A stretch of DNA of 64,000 bases, from positions 124,001-188,000 of the forward strand of contig NZ_BPRA01000015.1 of the NCBI RefSeq assembly GCF_022179645.1, in the 5' to 3' direction. The notes beneath the pieces were generated by a model that ran no database searches, had not been told where the DNA came from, and saw only the letters and a list, made by a program, of their open reading frames with translations. This DNA comes from Methylobacterium thuringiense. Its GTDB lineage: Bacteria; Pseudomonadota; Alphaproteobacteria; Rhizobiales; Beijerinckiaceae. Shown in pieces: positions 10,601-22,600 of this stretch. The translations under genes were made by a program, and so were the position numbers. Within the stretch, counting starts at the first letter, position 1, and the number at the start of each line of letters is the position of its first letter.

Positions 10601-13600
10601 ATGTCGAGGCGATCTCGGTAGCACGCGCCTGATCGTCGAGATCGACCGTACCGTTGTCGCCGAGAACCACAGACCGGCCTAGGCCCAGCGTCAGGGTGTC
10701 CGCACCCGAGCCGCCGAGCACCACACCGTTGCCGGCGCCGAGCGTGATCGTATCGTCACCGCCGACCGTGACGTCCGTGCTCTCGGCACGAACCGGCTTG
10801 CCGTTGACGAACCGCACCAGGCCGGCATCGCCGAGCACCACCGCGTCGCCCGCGAGGCCTTCGATCCGGTCGCTGCCGGCGCCACCGAGCACGAGCTTGT
10901 TGCCCGTGCCGAGCTTGATCGTGTCGGTGTCGCCGATGCTGGCATCGAGCGTCTGCGCCAGGGTGATCACACCGGCCGTGAAGTCGAGACGGCCGCTGTC
11001 GCCAAGCACGATCTTGGCGCCGTTGCCGGCCGTGATCGTGTCGGAGCCGAAGCCGCCGACGATCACGTCGCTGCCGTCGCCGGCCGTGATCGTGTCGTTG
11101 CCGCCGATCCCGGTATCGGTGGACAGGACCTGCGCCAGGAGGCCGGCCGCGTCGTAGCTCACGGAGCCGTGGTCACCCACGATGACGTCGTCACCCGCGC
11201 CGGAGGTGATCGCGTCGGCATCCACACCGCCCAGGGCGAGGTTGTTGCCCTCGCCGAGAGTGATCCTGTCGGCTGCGCCGATCTCTGGATCCGTCGTGCG
11301 GACGAGGATCCGCTTGCCGTCCTTACGGAAGGTCGCGAGGCCGTTGTCGCCGAGCACCACGTCCGCACCGGCGCCCGCGACGATCGTGTCGCTGCCGAAG
11401 CCGCCGAGGATGACGTTATCGCCGTCGCCCGCCGTGATCGTGTCGTCGTCGCCGCGCGTCGGATAGAGCGAGGCCACCCGCACCAAGCGCCCGTCGATGA
11501 AGCTCGCCTCGCCGAAATCACCGAGGATCAGGTCGGCGCCCGAGCCGGTGGTGATCTCGTCGCGGCCGGCGCCGCCGAAGACGATGTTGTCGCCGTCGCC
11601 GCCCTTGATGACGTCGCCGGAACCCCTGCGCTCCTCGGTCGTGTAGACCTCGCTGACGAGGCCGTCTTCGAAGCGGACGACGCCCATGTCGCCGAGCAGG
11701 ATGTCGGCGCCCGAGCCGGTGGTGATGTCGTCGGCGCCCACGCTGCCGATGACGATGTTGTCGCCGTCGCCGCCCTTGATGACGTCGCGCGCGCCGTCAT
11801 CCGGATCGGTCGAGGCGAACTCGACGCGAACGCCGGCCTGGAAGATCGCGTAGCCATTGTCGCCCAGGATGACGTCGTTGCCGCCGAGCGCGGTGATCGT
11901 GTCGCTTCCGGTGCCGCCGATGACGACGTTGTCGCCGCCGCCGACCTCGATGATGTCGTCGTCGCCGAAGGTCGGGTCGAAGCTCTCGGCCCGTTTGACG
12001 CGGCCGGAGGCGTCGAAGGTCAGGCGGCCGTTGTCGCCGAACACGACGTCCGACTGGGCGTCGTCCTTGCCGGCGTCGATGCTGTCGGCACCGAGACCGC
12101 CCAACACGACGTCGGCACCTGCACCGGTGCGGATGATGTCGCGCGCGCCGCCATCGCGGTCGCTCTGGACGACGGAGCGGATGCCGAGCGCGTAGTCGAC
12201 GCGGCCGTTGTCGCCGAGGACGATGTCGGCGCCTGTGCCGGTCGTGATGGTGTCGCTGCCCGAGCCGCCGATGACGAGGTTGTCTCCGTCGCCGGCATCG
12301 ATCCGGTCGTTGCCGGCGTCGAAGGTGTCGGTCGAGACGAAGGCGACGCGCACGCCGGCTTCGAACACGGCGTAGCCGTTGTCGCCGAGGACGACATCGT
12401 CGCCGCCCAGCGCGGTGACGATGTCGCTGCCGGTGCCGCCGATGACGATGTTGTCGCCGCCGCCGACACGGATCTCGTCGTCGCCGCCGAAGCCGATATC
12501 GAGGCTCTCGGCGCGCCGGACGCGGCCGAAGGCGTCGAACGTGACCTGGCCGTCGTCGCCGAAGACGATGTCGGCATCGGTATCGTCCGTGAGGGCGTCG
12601 ATCTTGCCTGCGTCGATCGTGTCGGAGCCGAGGCCGCCGAGCACCAGGTCGGCGCCCGCCCCCGTGGCGATGATGTCGCGCGCACCGCCGTCGCGGTCGC
12701 TGAGCACACGTGCCCGGATGCCGAGCTCGAAAGCGACGAGACCGTTGTCGCCGAGAACGATGTCGGCGCCCGCGCCCGTGATGATGGTATCCGAACCCGC
12801 GCCGCCGAGGACGATGTTCTCGCCGTCGCCGACGGTGATCCGGTCGTTGCCGGCGCCGACGATGTCGATCGAGACGAATGCGAGGCGTACGCCGCCGTCG
12901 AATTCCGCCGAACCACCGTCGCCGAGGACGACGTCGCTGCCGCCAAGCGCGGTGACGACGTCGCTGCCGCCGCCCGCGATGACGAGGTTGTTGCCGGCGC
13001 CGACAGTAATCTCGTCGTTGCCGCCGAAGCCGAGATCGATGCTCTCGGCGCGTTTCACGCGGCCGTCGGTCTCGAAGGTTACGCGGCCGTCGTCGCCGAG
13101 CACGGTGTCGTTGCCGCCAAGCGCGGTCACCTTGTCGGCGCCGGTGCCGGCGATGACGAGGTTGTCGCCGCCGCCCACCACGATGGTGTCGTCGTCGCCG
13201 AAGCCGGGATCGATGCTCTCGGCCCGCTTCAGGCGGCCGCTCGGGTCGAAGACGACGTGGCCGTTATCGCCGAAGACGATGTCGTCATCGCTGTCGTCGA
13301 TGCCTGCGTCGATCGTGTCGGCCCCGAGGCCGCCGAGGATCAGGTCGGCACCGGCGCCTGTGGTGATGGTATCGCCGCCGCCGCCGTTCCGGTCGCTCAT
13401 GGCCTCCAGGCGGATTCCGCCCGTGAACAGGACCTTGCCGTTGTCGCCGAGGACGACATCGGCGCCCGCACCCGTGATGATCGTGTCCGAACCCGCACCA
13501 CCGAGGACGATGTTCTCGCCCGCGCCGGCTTCGATCCGGTCGTCGCCGCCGAGGGTCGCATCGATCGTCTCGGCCAGCGTGACACGGCCGAGGATGTCGA

Positions 13601-16600
13601 AGGTGATGTGAGCGTTGTCGCCGAACACGATGTCGTCATCGCCATCGTCCTTGCCGGCATCGATGCTGTCGCCGCCGAGGCCACCGATGACCAGGTCGGC
13701 ACCTGCGCCGGTCACGATGGTGTCGGCCGCGCCGCCGTTGCGGTCGCTCGTCGCCTCGAGACGGACTCCGCCCGAGAAGGTGACGGCGCCGTTGTCGCCG
13801 AGGACGATGTCCGCATCCTTGCCGGTGGTGATCGCGTCGGAGCCTACACCGCCGAATACGATGTTCTTTCCCGCGCCAGTCTCGATGATGTCGTCGCCGC
13901 CCAGCGTCGCGTCCATCGTCTCGGCGAGGGTGACCCGGCCGAGGACGTCGAAGGTCACGTGGCCATTGTCGCCGAAGACGATGTCGTCATCGCCGTCGAG
14001 CTTGCCGGCATCGATGCTGTCGGCCCCGAGGCCGCCGATCACGAGGTCGGCGCCCGCGCCCGTCACGATAGTGTCGCGGCCACCGCCGCCCGCACGCTCG
14101 CTGAGCGCTTCGAAGCGGACGCCGTTCACGAAATCGACGGCACCGTTGTCGCCGAACACGACGTCGTCGCCGAGGCCCGTGGTGATGCCGTCGTTGCCGG
14201 AGCCGCCGAGCACGACGTTGGCGCCGTCGCCCGCACGGATGGTGTCGTCGCCCGCGACGCCCTCGTTCTTGGTGGTGACGCGGACGAGCTTGCCCAGCAA
14301 GAAGGTCGCCTGACCGTCGTCGCCGAGGATCACGTCGGCACCCGAGCCGGTGGTGATATCGTCGGCCCCGACGCCGCCGAACACGACGTTGTCGCCCTCG
14401 CCGGCCAGGATCAGATCGCCCGCACCGAAGGTGGATTCGAGGGTCTCGACGGAGACGAGCACGCCGTTGCTGAAGACGACGCTGCCGTTGTCGCCGAGGA
14501 TCACGTCCGAGCCGGATCCGGTGACGATCTTGTCGGCGCCGACGCCGCCGATGACCACGCTGCCGCCGTTGCCGAGGGTGATCTCGTCGCGCGCACCGGA
14601 GGTAGCTGCGGTGGTCGCGGCCTGTACGACGCGGCCAAGGGCGTCGAAGGTGGCCTGACCGTTGTCGCCGAGAACGACCGCGCGTCCGTCGCCGGCAACG
14701 ATAAGGTCGCCGCCCGAGCCGCCGAGGATCACGCTGTCGCCGTTGCCGACCGTGATCTGGTCGCTGCCCCCGACGTTGTCGTAGGTGGTCTCGACGATGA
14801 TCGGCAGTCCGGCCGCGGTGAAGCGGGCGTAGCCGGCATCGCCGAGGACCACGTTCGCGCCGTCGCCGGCCGTGACGCTGTCGCCGCCGGCACCGGCGAT
14901 GACGGTGTTGCGGCCGCGGCCGAGCTTGATCGTGTCCCTGTCACCGACCTCCGGGCTGGTGCTGGCGATCTCGACGATGGCGCCAGCCTCGAAATCGGCC
15001 TGGCCGCTGTCGCCGAGGACGACGTTGTTGCCGTTGCCGATGGTGATGCCGTCGCGGCCGTAGCCGCCGAGCACGACGTTGTCGCCGTCGCCGATCTCGA
15101 TGGTGTCGTCGCCGCCGACCGCCGTGTCGATCGAGAGCGCGCGCAGGATCCGGCCGGCGGCGTCGAAGGTGACGACACCGTTGTCGCCCAGGATCACCGC
15201 GCCCTTGTCGGCGCCCTTGATGATGTCGCCGGCCGCGCCGCCGAGAACGACGTTGTTGCCTTCGCCGAAGGTGATCTTGTCTGCGCCGCCGATCGCCGTG
15301 GCGGTGGTGGCGATGCGCGCGAGCCGGCTCGTCGTCACCCCGCCCGTGACGGTCTCGGTGAAGTCGGCCTCACCGCTGTCGCCGAGGATGACGTGGTTGC
15401 CCGCGCCGGTGGTGATCTCGTCGGCACCGGCACCGCCGATGATCCGGGAATTGCCGTCCTTGGCTTCGATGATGTCGGCGCCGCCGACATCCGGCGTGAT
15501 CGACTCGATGCGCTGGGCACGTCCGTTGCGGAACACGGCCTTGCCGCTGTCGCCGAGGATGACGTGGTTGCCCGTGCCGACCTTGATGACGTCCGCGCCG
15601 GCACCGCCGAGGATGGTGGTGTCGCCGCTGGTAGCCGTGATCGTGTCATTGCCGCCGATATCGGTGGCCACCGAGGTGATCGTCGCGATCAGGCCGTTCT
15701 CGAACGTGGCCGAGCCGCTGTCGCCGAGCACGACCTGCGTGCCCTTGCCCAGCGTGATCGTGTCGGCGCCGGCGCCGCCCAGCGCCGTGACGTTGCCGTC
15801 GGCCGCCGTGATGGTGTCGTTGCCGCCGATACCCGGATCGATGCTTTCGATCGAGACGAGACGGCCGGCCGCGAACAGCGCCCTGCCGTTGTCGCCGAGG
15901 ATGACGTGGTTGCCCGCGCCCACCGTGATCCCGTCCGCGCCGGCACCGCCGATGATGGTGGTGTCGCCGTCCTTGGCCTCGATCGTGTCGTTGCCGCCGA
16001 TATCCGTGGCGACCGAGGTGATCGTCGCGATCAAGCCGTTCTCGAAGATCGCGGAACCGCTGTCGCCGAGCACGACCTGACGACCCTTGCCGAGCGTGAT
16101 CTTGTCCGCACCCACGCCGCCGATGACGGTCACGTTGCCGTCGGCCGCCGTGATGACGTCGTCGCCGCCGATGGACGGATCGATGCTCTCGATCGAAACG
16201 AGGCGGCCGGCAGCGAACAGCGCCTTGCCGTTGTCGCCGAGGATGACGTGGTTGCCCACGCCGACCGTGATCTTGTCCGCGCCGGCACCGCCGAGGATGG
16301 TGGTGTCGCCGTCCTTGGCTTCGATCGTGTCGTTGCCGCCGATCGCGGTGGCGACCGAGGTCACCGTGGCGATCAGGCCGTTCTCGAAGGTGGCCGAGCC
16401 GCTGTCTCCGAGCACGACCTGACGGCCAGCGCCCAAGGTGATCTTGTCGGCGCCGGCACCGCCGATGAGGGTGACGTCGCCGTCGGCCGCCGTGATGACG
16501 TCGTCGCCGCCGACCGTCGGATCGAGGCTCTCGATCGAGACGAGGCGGCCTGCGGTGAACAGTGCCTTGCCGTTGTCGCCGAGGATGACGTGGTTGCCCG

Positions 16601-19600
16601 CGCCGACCGTGATGCCGTCCGCGCCGCATCCGCCGAGGATCGTGGTGTTGCCGTCCTTGGCCTCGATCGTGTCGCTGCCGCCGACCGTGGTCGCGATCGA
16701 GGTCACCGTGGCGATCAGACCGTTCTCGAAGGTGGCCGAGCCGCTGTCGCCGAGCACGACCTGCGTGCCCTTGCCGAGGGTGATCTTGTCCGAACCCGCG
16801 CCGCCGATGACTGTCACGTTGCCGTCGGCCGCCGTGATGACGTCGTCGCCGCCGATCGCGGCCTCGTCGTCGGCCGTCTTGATCGCGATCAGGACGGGGA
16901 CCTGCAGGGGAACGCCGTTCACGCTGCGCGTGCCAGGAACGAAGGTCGCCTGACCGGTGTCGCCGAGGATGACCTGCGTGCCGACGCCGACCGTGATGCC
17001 GTCCTTGCCGGCGCCGCCGATGATCGTGGTGTTGCCGTCGGCCGCCTTGATCGTGTCGTCGCCGCCGATCGTACCGAAGATGCTGCTCAGGCTCGTCAGA
17101 ACGCCGGCCGTGAACAGGGCTTCGCCGTTATCGCCGAGGATGACGTGGTTGCCCGCGCCCGCGGTGATCCTTTCGGCGCCGAAGCCGCCGAGGATCACGT
17201 TGTCGCCGTCCGTCGCGGTGATCGTGTCGCCGCCGCCGACGCCCGTGTAGGTCGAGACGACACGGCTGACGACGTGGGTGCCTTCCAGCGCGATGCCGGC
17301 GGTCGTCGAGCCGTCCTGGTAGATCTGGCCGTGATCGCCGATGAGGACGTTCGCGCCGGCCTTGGCGTCGATGGTGTCGGTGCCCGCGGCCCGTGCCTCG
17401 CCGACGAAGGGGTCGGCGATGGTCACGAAGCGGCGGACGTCGTCGAGGTTCAAGCTCGAATCGCCGAGGATGACGTCGGCGGCAGGGCCGCCGGTGATGG
17501 TGTCGTTCCCCGTGCCGCCGGCGATGATGTTGCGGCCCTGGCCGCCGATGATGGTGTCGTCGCCCGCGCCGCCGTCGATGATGACGAGGCCCGTCGCGCC
17601 CGAGGCGTCGATGGTGTCGTTGAGGCTGACCGGACGTCCGTCGGGTCCGATCGTGCCCTCGTCGCGGAAGGCGAAGGCGCGGCCGGTCGGGTTCGTCGGC
17701 GTGGAGTTGTAGCGGCTGTTGTCCGCCGTGGTATCGCCGAACAGGGCGAGCGTGCCCTCGGAGCCGGTCACGCGGATGGTGTCGGCACCGCCGCCGCCAT
17801 GGATCGCCGTCAGGGCATCGAGCGCCGTGCCCGTGACCGTGACGTTGTCCGCGCCGGAGCCGAGCAGCAGCTCGACCGAGCGCATGCCGCGGTAGGTGAC
17901 GCCGCCGTCGAAGGTGCGGACGTTGGCGCTGCCGCTCGTCGCCGTCGAGACGTCGTTCGTCGACATGCCGAAGCCGTCGATGTGGCTGAAGCCGGTGACC
18001 TTGTCCGAGCTCAGGGTGCCCGAGACGCCGACCGAGATGGTGTCGTTGTAGAGCGTGACCTTGTCGAAGTCCGGCAGGCCGTCATCGATGATCTTGCGGT
18101 CGACGGACGGATTGTTCTCGCCGGGCAGGACGATGGCCGGGGTGAGCGAACGGCTCTCGGGGCCGACACCGCCCTCGAGGACCAGCGGGCCCTCTATGCG
18201 GCTGAGGTCGTGCGGCTGGCGTGAGAAGGTCTTGACGTCCGACGTTGCCTGCGCGGCGTTCGGATTGCGCTTCACGATCACGCGTACGGCCTGATCGTAG
18301 TTCGAGGCGTCGAAGGTGACGGTGGCCGGGCTCGTGGAGGTCGCCGCCTTGAAGCGGCTGTCGTTGCTGGCCGTGATGGTCTGCCCGTCGCCCGCGAGGC
18401 TGATCGTGACCGGGCCGGTCGGCGCCGTCGTCAGGACGAGGTCGTAGTAGGAATCCTGGTTCGGCGTCACCGCGACGCCGCCGGCAGCCGGGGTCACCAC
18501 GACACCCGCCGTGTTGCCGTCCGTGACCTGCACGCGCACGACCGGCGTCCCGACGAGCGCCGCCTTGAAGAAGCCCTCCTGGCTGGTGCCGCCGACGCTG
18601 CTGGTCACGACATGGCTGATCTCGGCCACGAAGCGGTTCTCGGGCGTGGTGTCGGCCGGCGAGGCCACGTTCACGGTCTGGGCTATGTTCCAGTTGCTGG
18701 CATTGAACGTGAGGTACGCGAAGCCGCCGTCCTTCGGCAGGAGATTGCCCAGGGCGTCGGTGAAGACCAGTTGCGAGAGCTGGGAGGTCGGCACGTTGAG
18801 CGTGACACGCACCGTCTCGTTCGCCAACGGCGCGTTGTTGAGGACGAGGGTGTAGCCGTCCTTGTTCTGAGCCTGGCTGGGACGGCCCTGGGCCCCTTCG
18901 ATCACGGCGGTGCTGCCGCCGCTCTCGACGATGATCAGGCCTGGCTTGTCGTTGTCGATGACCTTGACGAGCGCGGTGCGCACGTAGGTGCCGTTCACGT
19001 CGGAGTTCGTGCTGACCACCGAGTGGCCGATGGCGACGTTCTGATCGCCCTCGAGCGCCGTATCGGACTTGGCGCGGACGAAGACCGTCTGCGCCGGCGA
19101 CCACATGAAGCCCCCATTGCCGTCGGAAACGGCCGTGAAGGTCAGCGTCAGCATGTCGGCGTAGGAATTGCCGTCCCTCGAGACCGCGACCGTGCCGGCA
19201 TTGCCGCCGAGCGCGCGCGACTGCGACGAGGCCTGTGCGGCCGAGACCGTGATCACGGCCGTGTCGCTCGCGAGGAGTGGCTTCGTCTTCGGCGACGGCG
19301 GCAGGATCGTATACATGCCGACGCTGCTGCCCTCGGCGTTCGGCGTCGTGATGACGGAGTCCTCGTGCAGCGTCAGGCCGCCCTCGTCGCTGACGGCACC
19401 GCCGTCGGCCGCCGAGACGGAGGCGTTGATGCCCTGCACGAACAGGCCGTCGAAGCGCTTGTCGCTGCTCGCGATCGTGTGGTTGATGACCGCCGAGTTG
19501 CCCTTGGCGTCGCGCGCCACGACCTCGCCGCTGACGTCGCCGGCAACGTTGAAGGTGTCGCTGCCGAGGCCGCCGATGAGCGTCGTGACCACGCCGGCCG

Positions 19601-22600
19601 GCGTGGACAGGACGTAGAAGGTGTCGTCGCCCTCCAGGCCGTCGACCTCGACCGCCTGGATGTTGGTGAAGCGGATCGACAGGCCGGCGCCGAAGATGCC
19701 GCCGCTGGTGACGACGAAGGTGTCGTTGAACTCGGTGCCGAGCGCGACGATCTTGTTGAATCCGGAGCCGCCGTCGATGTCGAGCGGCGCGTTGATATTG
19801 TATTCGATCCGGTCGTTGCCGGCGCCGGCATTGAGCTTGATCTTGTTCGCCTGGTCGGTGGCGAAGGCGCGCACGATGAAGGTGTCGTCGCCGTCCTCGC
19901 CCTCAAGGCGCAGGTCCGCCTTGTTCGAGTAGATCTGGAAGGTGTCGTCGCCGACGCCGCCATAGATCACCGTCGGGATCGAGATGCCGCGCGACAGGTA
20001 GCCGCCGAACGACAGCTTTGTCGTCTCGAATGCGTCTTCCTCAAGCAGGCCGTTGGCCGTGTCGCGCGGGGTCGCGAAGACCTGGCCGATCTGGAAGACG
20101 TCGTTGCCCTCGCCGCCGTCGACCGTCATCAGCGCGGCGTTGTCATCCATGGCGAAGCGGTCGGCGCCCTTGCCGCCCTCGACGATGACGCGCCCGTTGA
20201 CGCTCATGTCGTAGTTGATCCGCTCGACGGCGGTGTTGGTGTAGGTGCCGTCGGTATTCGGGTGGGTGAGCGCCACGAAGTTGCGGCGCATCAGGAACTG
20301 GTCGGCGGCATCCGTGCCGAGGATGGTCAGCGTATCGACACCGCGGTTCGCGTCGCCCGAGTCGTGGACGTTGATGCGATAGGACGACGTCCCGGCCAGC
20401 TGGATGCGGATCGCATCGGAATCCTGGCCGCCGTCGATGTCGAGCGTGTCGGTGCGGCTGCCGGTCTTGCTGGTCAGCTCGGGCAGGCGATCGACGTTGA
20501 TCGCGTCCGCGCCGTCCTGGCCATAGACCTTCGTGTTGCCCGCGATGGAGATGGGCGCCAGGTCGAGGGTGTCGTCGCCCGCGCCGAGGCTGATCGTGGT
20601 CGTCGAGGACTGCATCCGGCCGCGCAGGGCGAAGCGGTCGCGTCCGCCGAGGCTGGTCATCGCCAGCGTCGAGGTCGCGATCGTGGTGCCGAGTAGCGTC
20701 AGGGCGTTGTCGCCCGCGCCGAGGTTCAGCACGATGTCGGCTGCGTTGATCGTCGCGGTCTTGACGACGGTGCTGCCGTCGAGAGCCGCGTCGACGACGG
20801 TGTCGGCATCCGCCCCGGTGTTCAGGATGAAATCGGCCTTGGCGGTGTACGTGCCGGCGAGGCCGACGCCGTTGGCGCCGTTGCCGAGCGCGACCGCGAT
20901 CCGACCGGCCTCAAGATCGATGGAATCCGTGACCGCTCCGCCGACGAGGCGGTAGTCGGTCAGGGTGTCGAGGCCGGCCCCGGTGGTAAGCGTGAAGGCG
21001 TCCGTGATCCGGTACTTGCCCGTGAGCGTCGCCGTGTTCGTGCCGTCGCCGAGGTTGATCGCGACGGATTTCGCCTCGACATCGGCCTTGGACACCGTGC
21101 CGCCGACGACGCGCAGGTCGGTCAGCGTGTCGGTGCCGGCGGCGCCGGTGATCGTGAAGCCGTTCGTGATCCGGTACGTTCCGGTCAGAGTCATGGCGTT
21201 GTCGCCGGCACCGGCATCCACCGCCATCGAGCCGGCAGTGTAGCTGCCCTGCAGGTCGATGGTGTCGTTGCCCGAGCCGGTGCGGATCGTGAGCGCGTTG
21301 GTGACGGTGTAGCTGCCCGAAAGCATCAGGGTGTTGTTGCCGCCGCCCGCATCGAGGGTGAAGCTGCCGGCCTTGATGCCGCCCGTCAGGGTGATGGCAT
21401 CGTCGGCGCTGCCGCTGACGAACTCCAGAGAGCCGGAAACGTCGTAGCTGCCCGTCAGGCTCGCGCTGTTGGCGCCGTCGCCCAGGTTGATCGACAGCGA
21501 GCGGGCCTTGATGTCGGCTCTCGTCGTCACGCCGTTGACCATACGGGAGTCGGTCAGGGTGTCGATGCCGGATCCACCGCGGATCCTGAACTCATCCCCG
21601 ATCTGGTACGAACCCGTCAGCGTGACGTCGTTCCGCCCGGCGCCCGGCCCGGCATCGATCGAGAGCGTATCCGCCGTGTAGCTGCCCCGCAGGTCGATCT
21701 GGTCGGTCGCACCGCCGGTGGTGATGCTCATCGCGCCGGTCGAATAGGTCCCGCCGAGCGTGACCGCGTTGTTTCCGGTTCCGCCGCTCAGAGCATTGAT
21801 CGCGATCGAGCCGCCGCGCGTGACGGAGCCTTCCACGATGTTGGCGACAGAGCCTTCGCCGGTGATCGAGCGGGTGCCCGTCGTGAAGCTGCCGTTCAGG
21901 AGGATCTGGCCGCCCTTGGTGCTGCCGTCGATCTCGATCGAGGCGCCGACGAAGGTGCCCTTCAGGTCGATGGTCGCCGTGGCGTCGTTGGACGCCGTGT
22001 GGGTATCCCGGTTCCAGTCGGCTCTCAGGGTGATGGTGCCCTTCGCCTTCACGACGGCCGTGCTCTCGACGATGAGATCGTCGCCGGCATTCAGCTCGAC
22101 CGAGCCCTCTGTCGAGAAGATCGTGACGCCCGCCTTCACGGTGAGGTTGTCGTCGGACCGGCTCGTCTCCTCGCCGGACTCCACCAGGATGGAGGCTTTG
22201 GCGATCATGTCCTTCGACACTTCGACGGGGCTCGACGTGCGGATACCGAGCTTGCCGCCGGCCTTCACGCCGACGGTGGACGCCGCGTTGACGCCGCCGA
22301 CACGCAGGCCGCCGATGTTCCACAGCCAGAAGTCGTTACCCGACGAGCCCTCGATGCCACCGAACGCATCGCTGTCCGTGCTGACCATCTTGGCGACGAT
22401 ACGCCGGGTCTCGGTGCCGATGCTGCCCGAGGCGATCAGGTAGGCCTTGCCCGAGGTGAGGTTGGTATCGGTGTTGAACTTGTCGGTGTCGAAGTATCGG
22501 GTCGCCCCGTTCAGGATGCTCCCGGTCGTCGCGGTGATGAACGCGGTGTGGCTCGCATCCGTGCCGACGGTGTTGAGATAGAGGTCGCCCGCGGTTTCCA

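Larger units (their letters stand above)
6560..17590 (-). repeat. About 60 tandem 57-residue hemolysin-like modules
   Basis: Translation shows a regular 57-residue unit. It has the form GGDDTI-x-AGDG-xNxVxGG-xGxDxIxxGxGxxxVLGDNG, then a short hydrophobic hairpin such as ALFTAGRLVSIES. Each unit combines two RTX-like turns with a variable hairpin. At DNA level the unit is 171 bases. Some neighbouring units are nearly identical and others are well diverged, so the array has expanded more than once. Confidence 0.85.

Noticed and set aside
6560-17590. CRISPR-like regular DNA repeats
   Set aside because: The period is 171 or 342 bases, in frame with the coding sequence. Units are degenerate and no unique spacers or cas genes exist.
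11169-18224. Very long open frame on the plus strand (about 2,350 codons) opposite the giant gene, with similar ones at 6246-9959 and 21999-27155
   Set aside because: Translation is Arg/Ala/Asp/Val/His-rich repetition mirroring the RTX-like repeats on the other strand. High GC and repeated codons keep the antisense frame free of stops. No ribosome sites or known domains.
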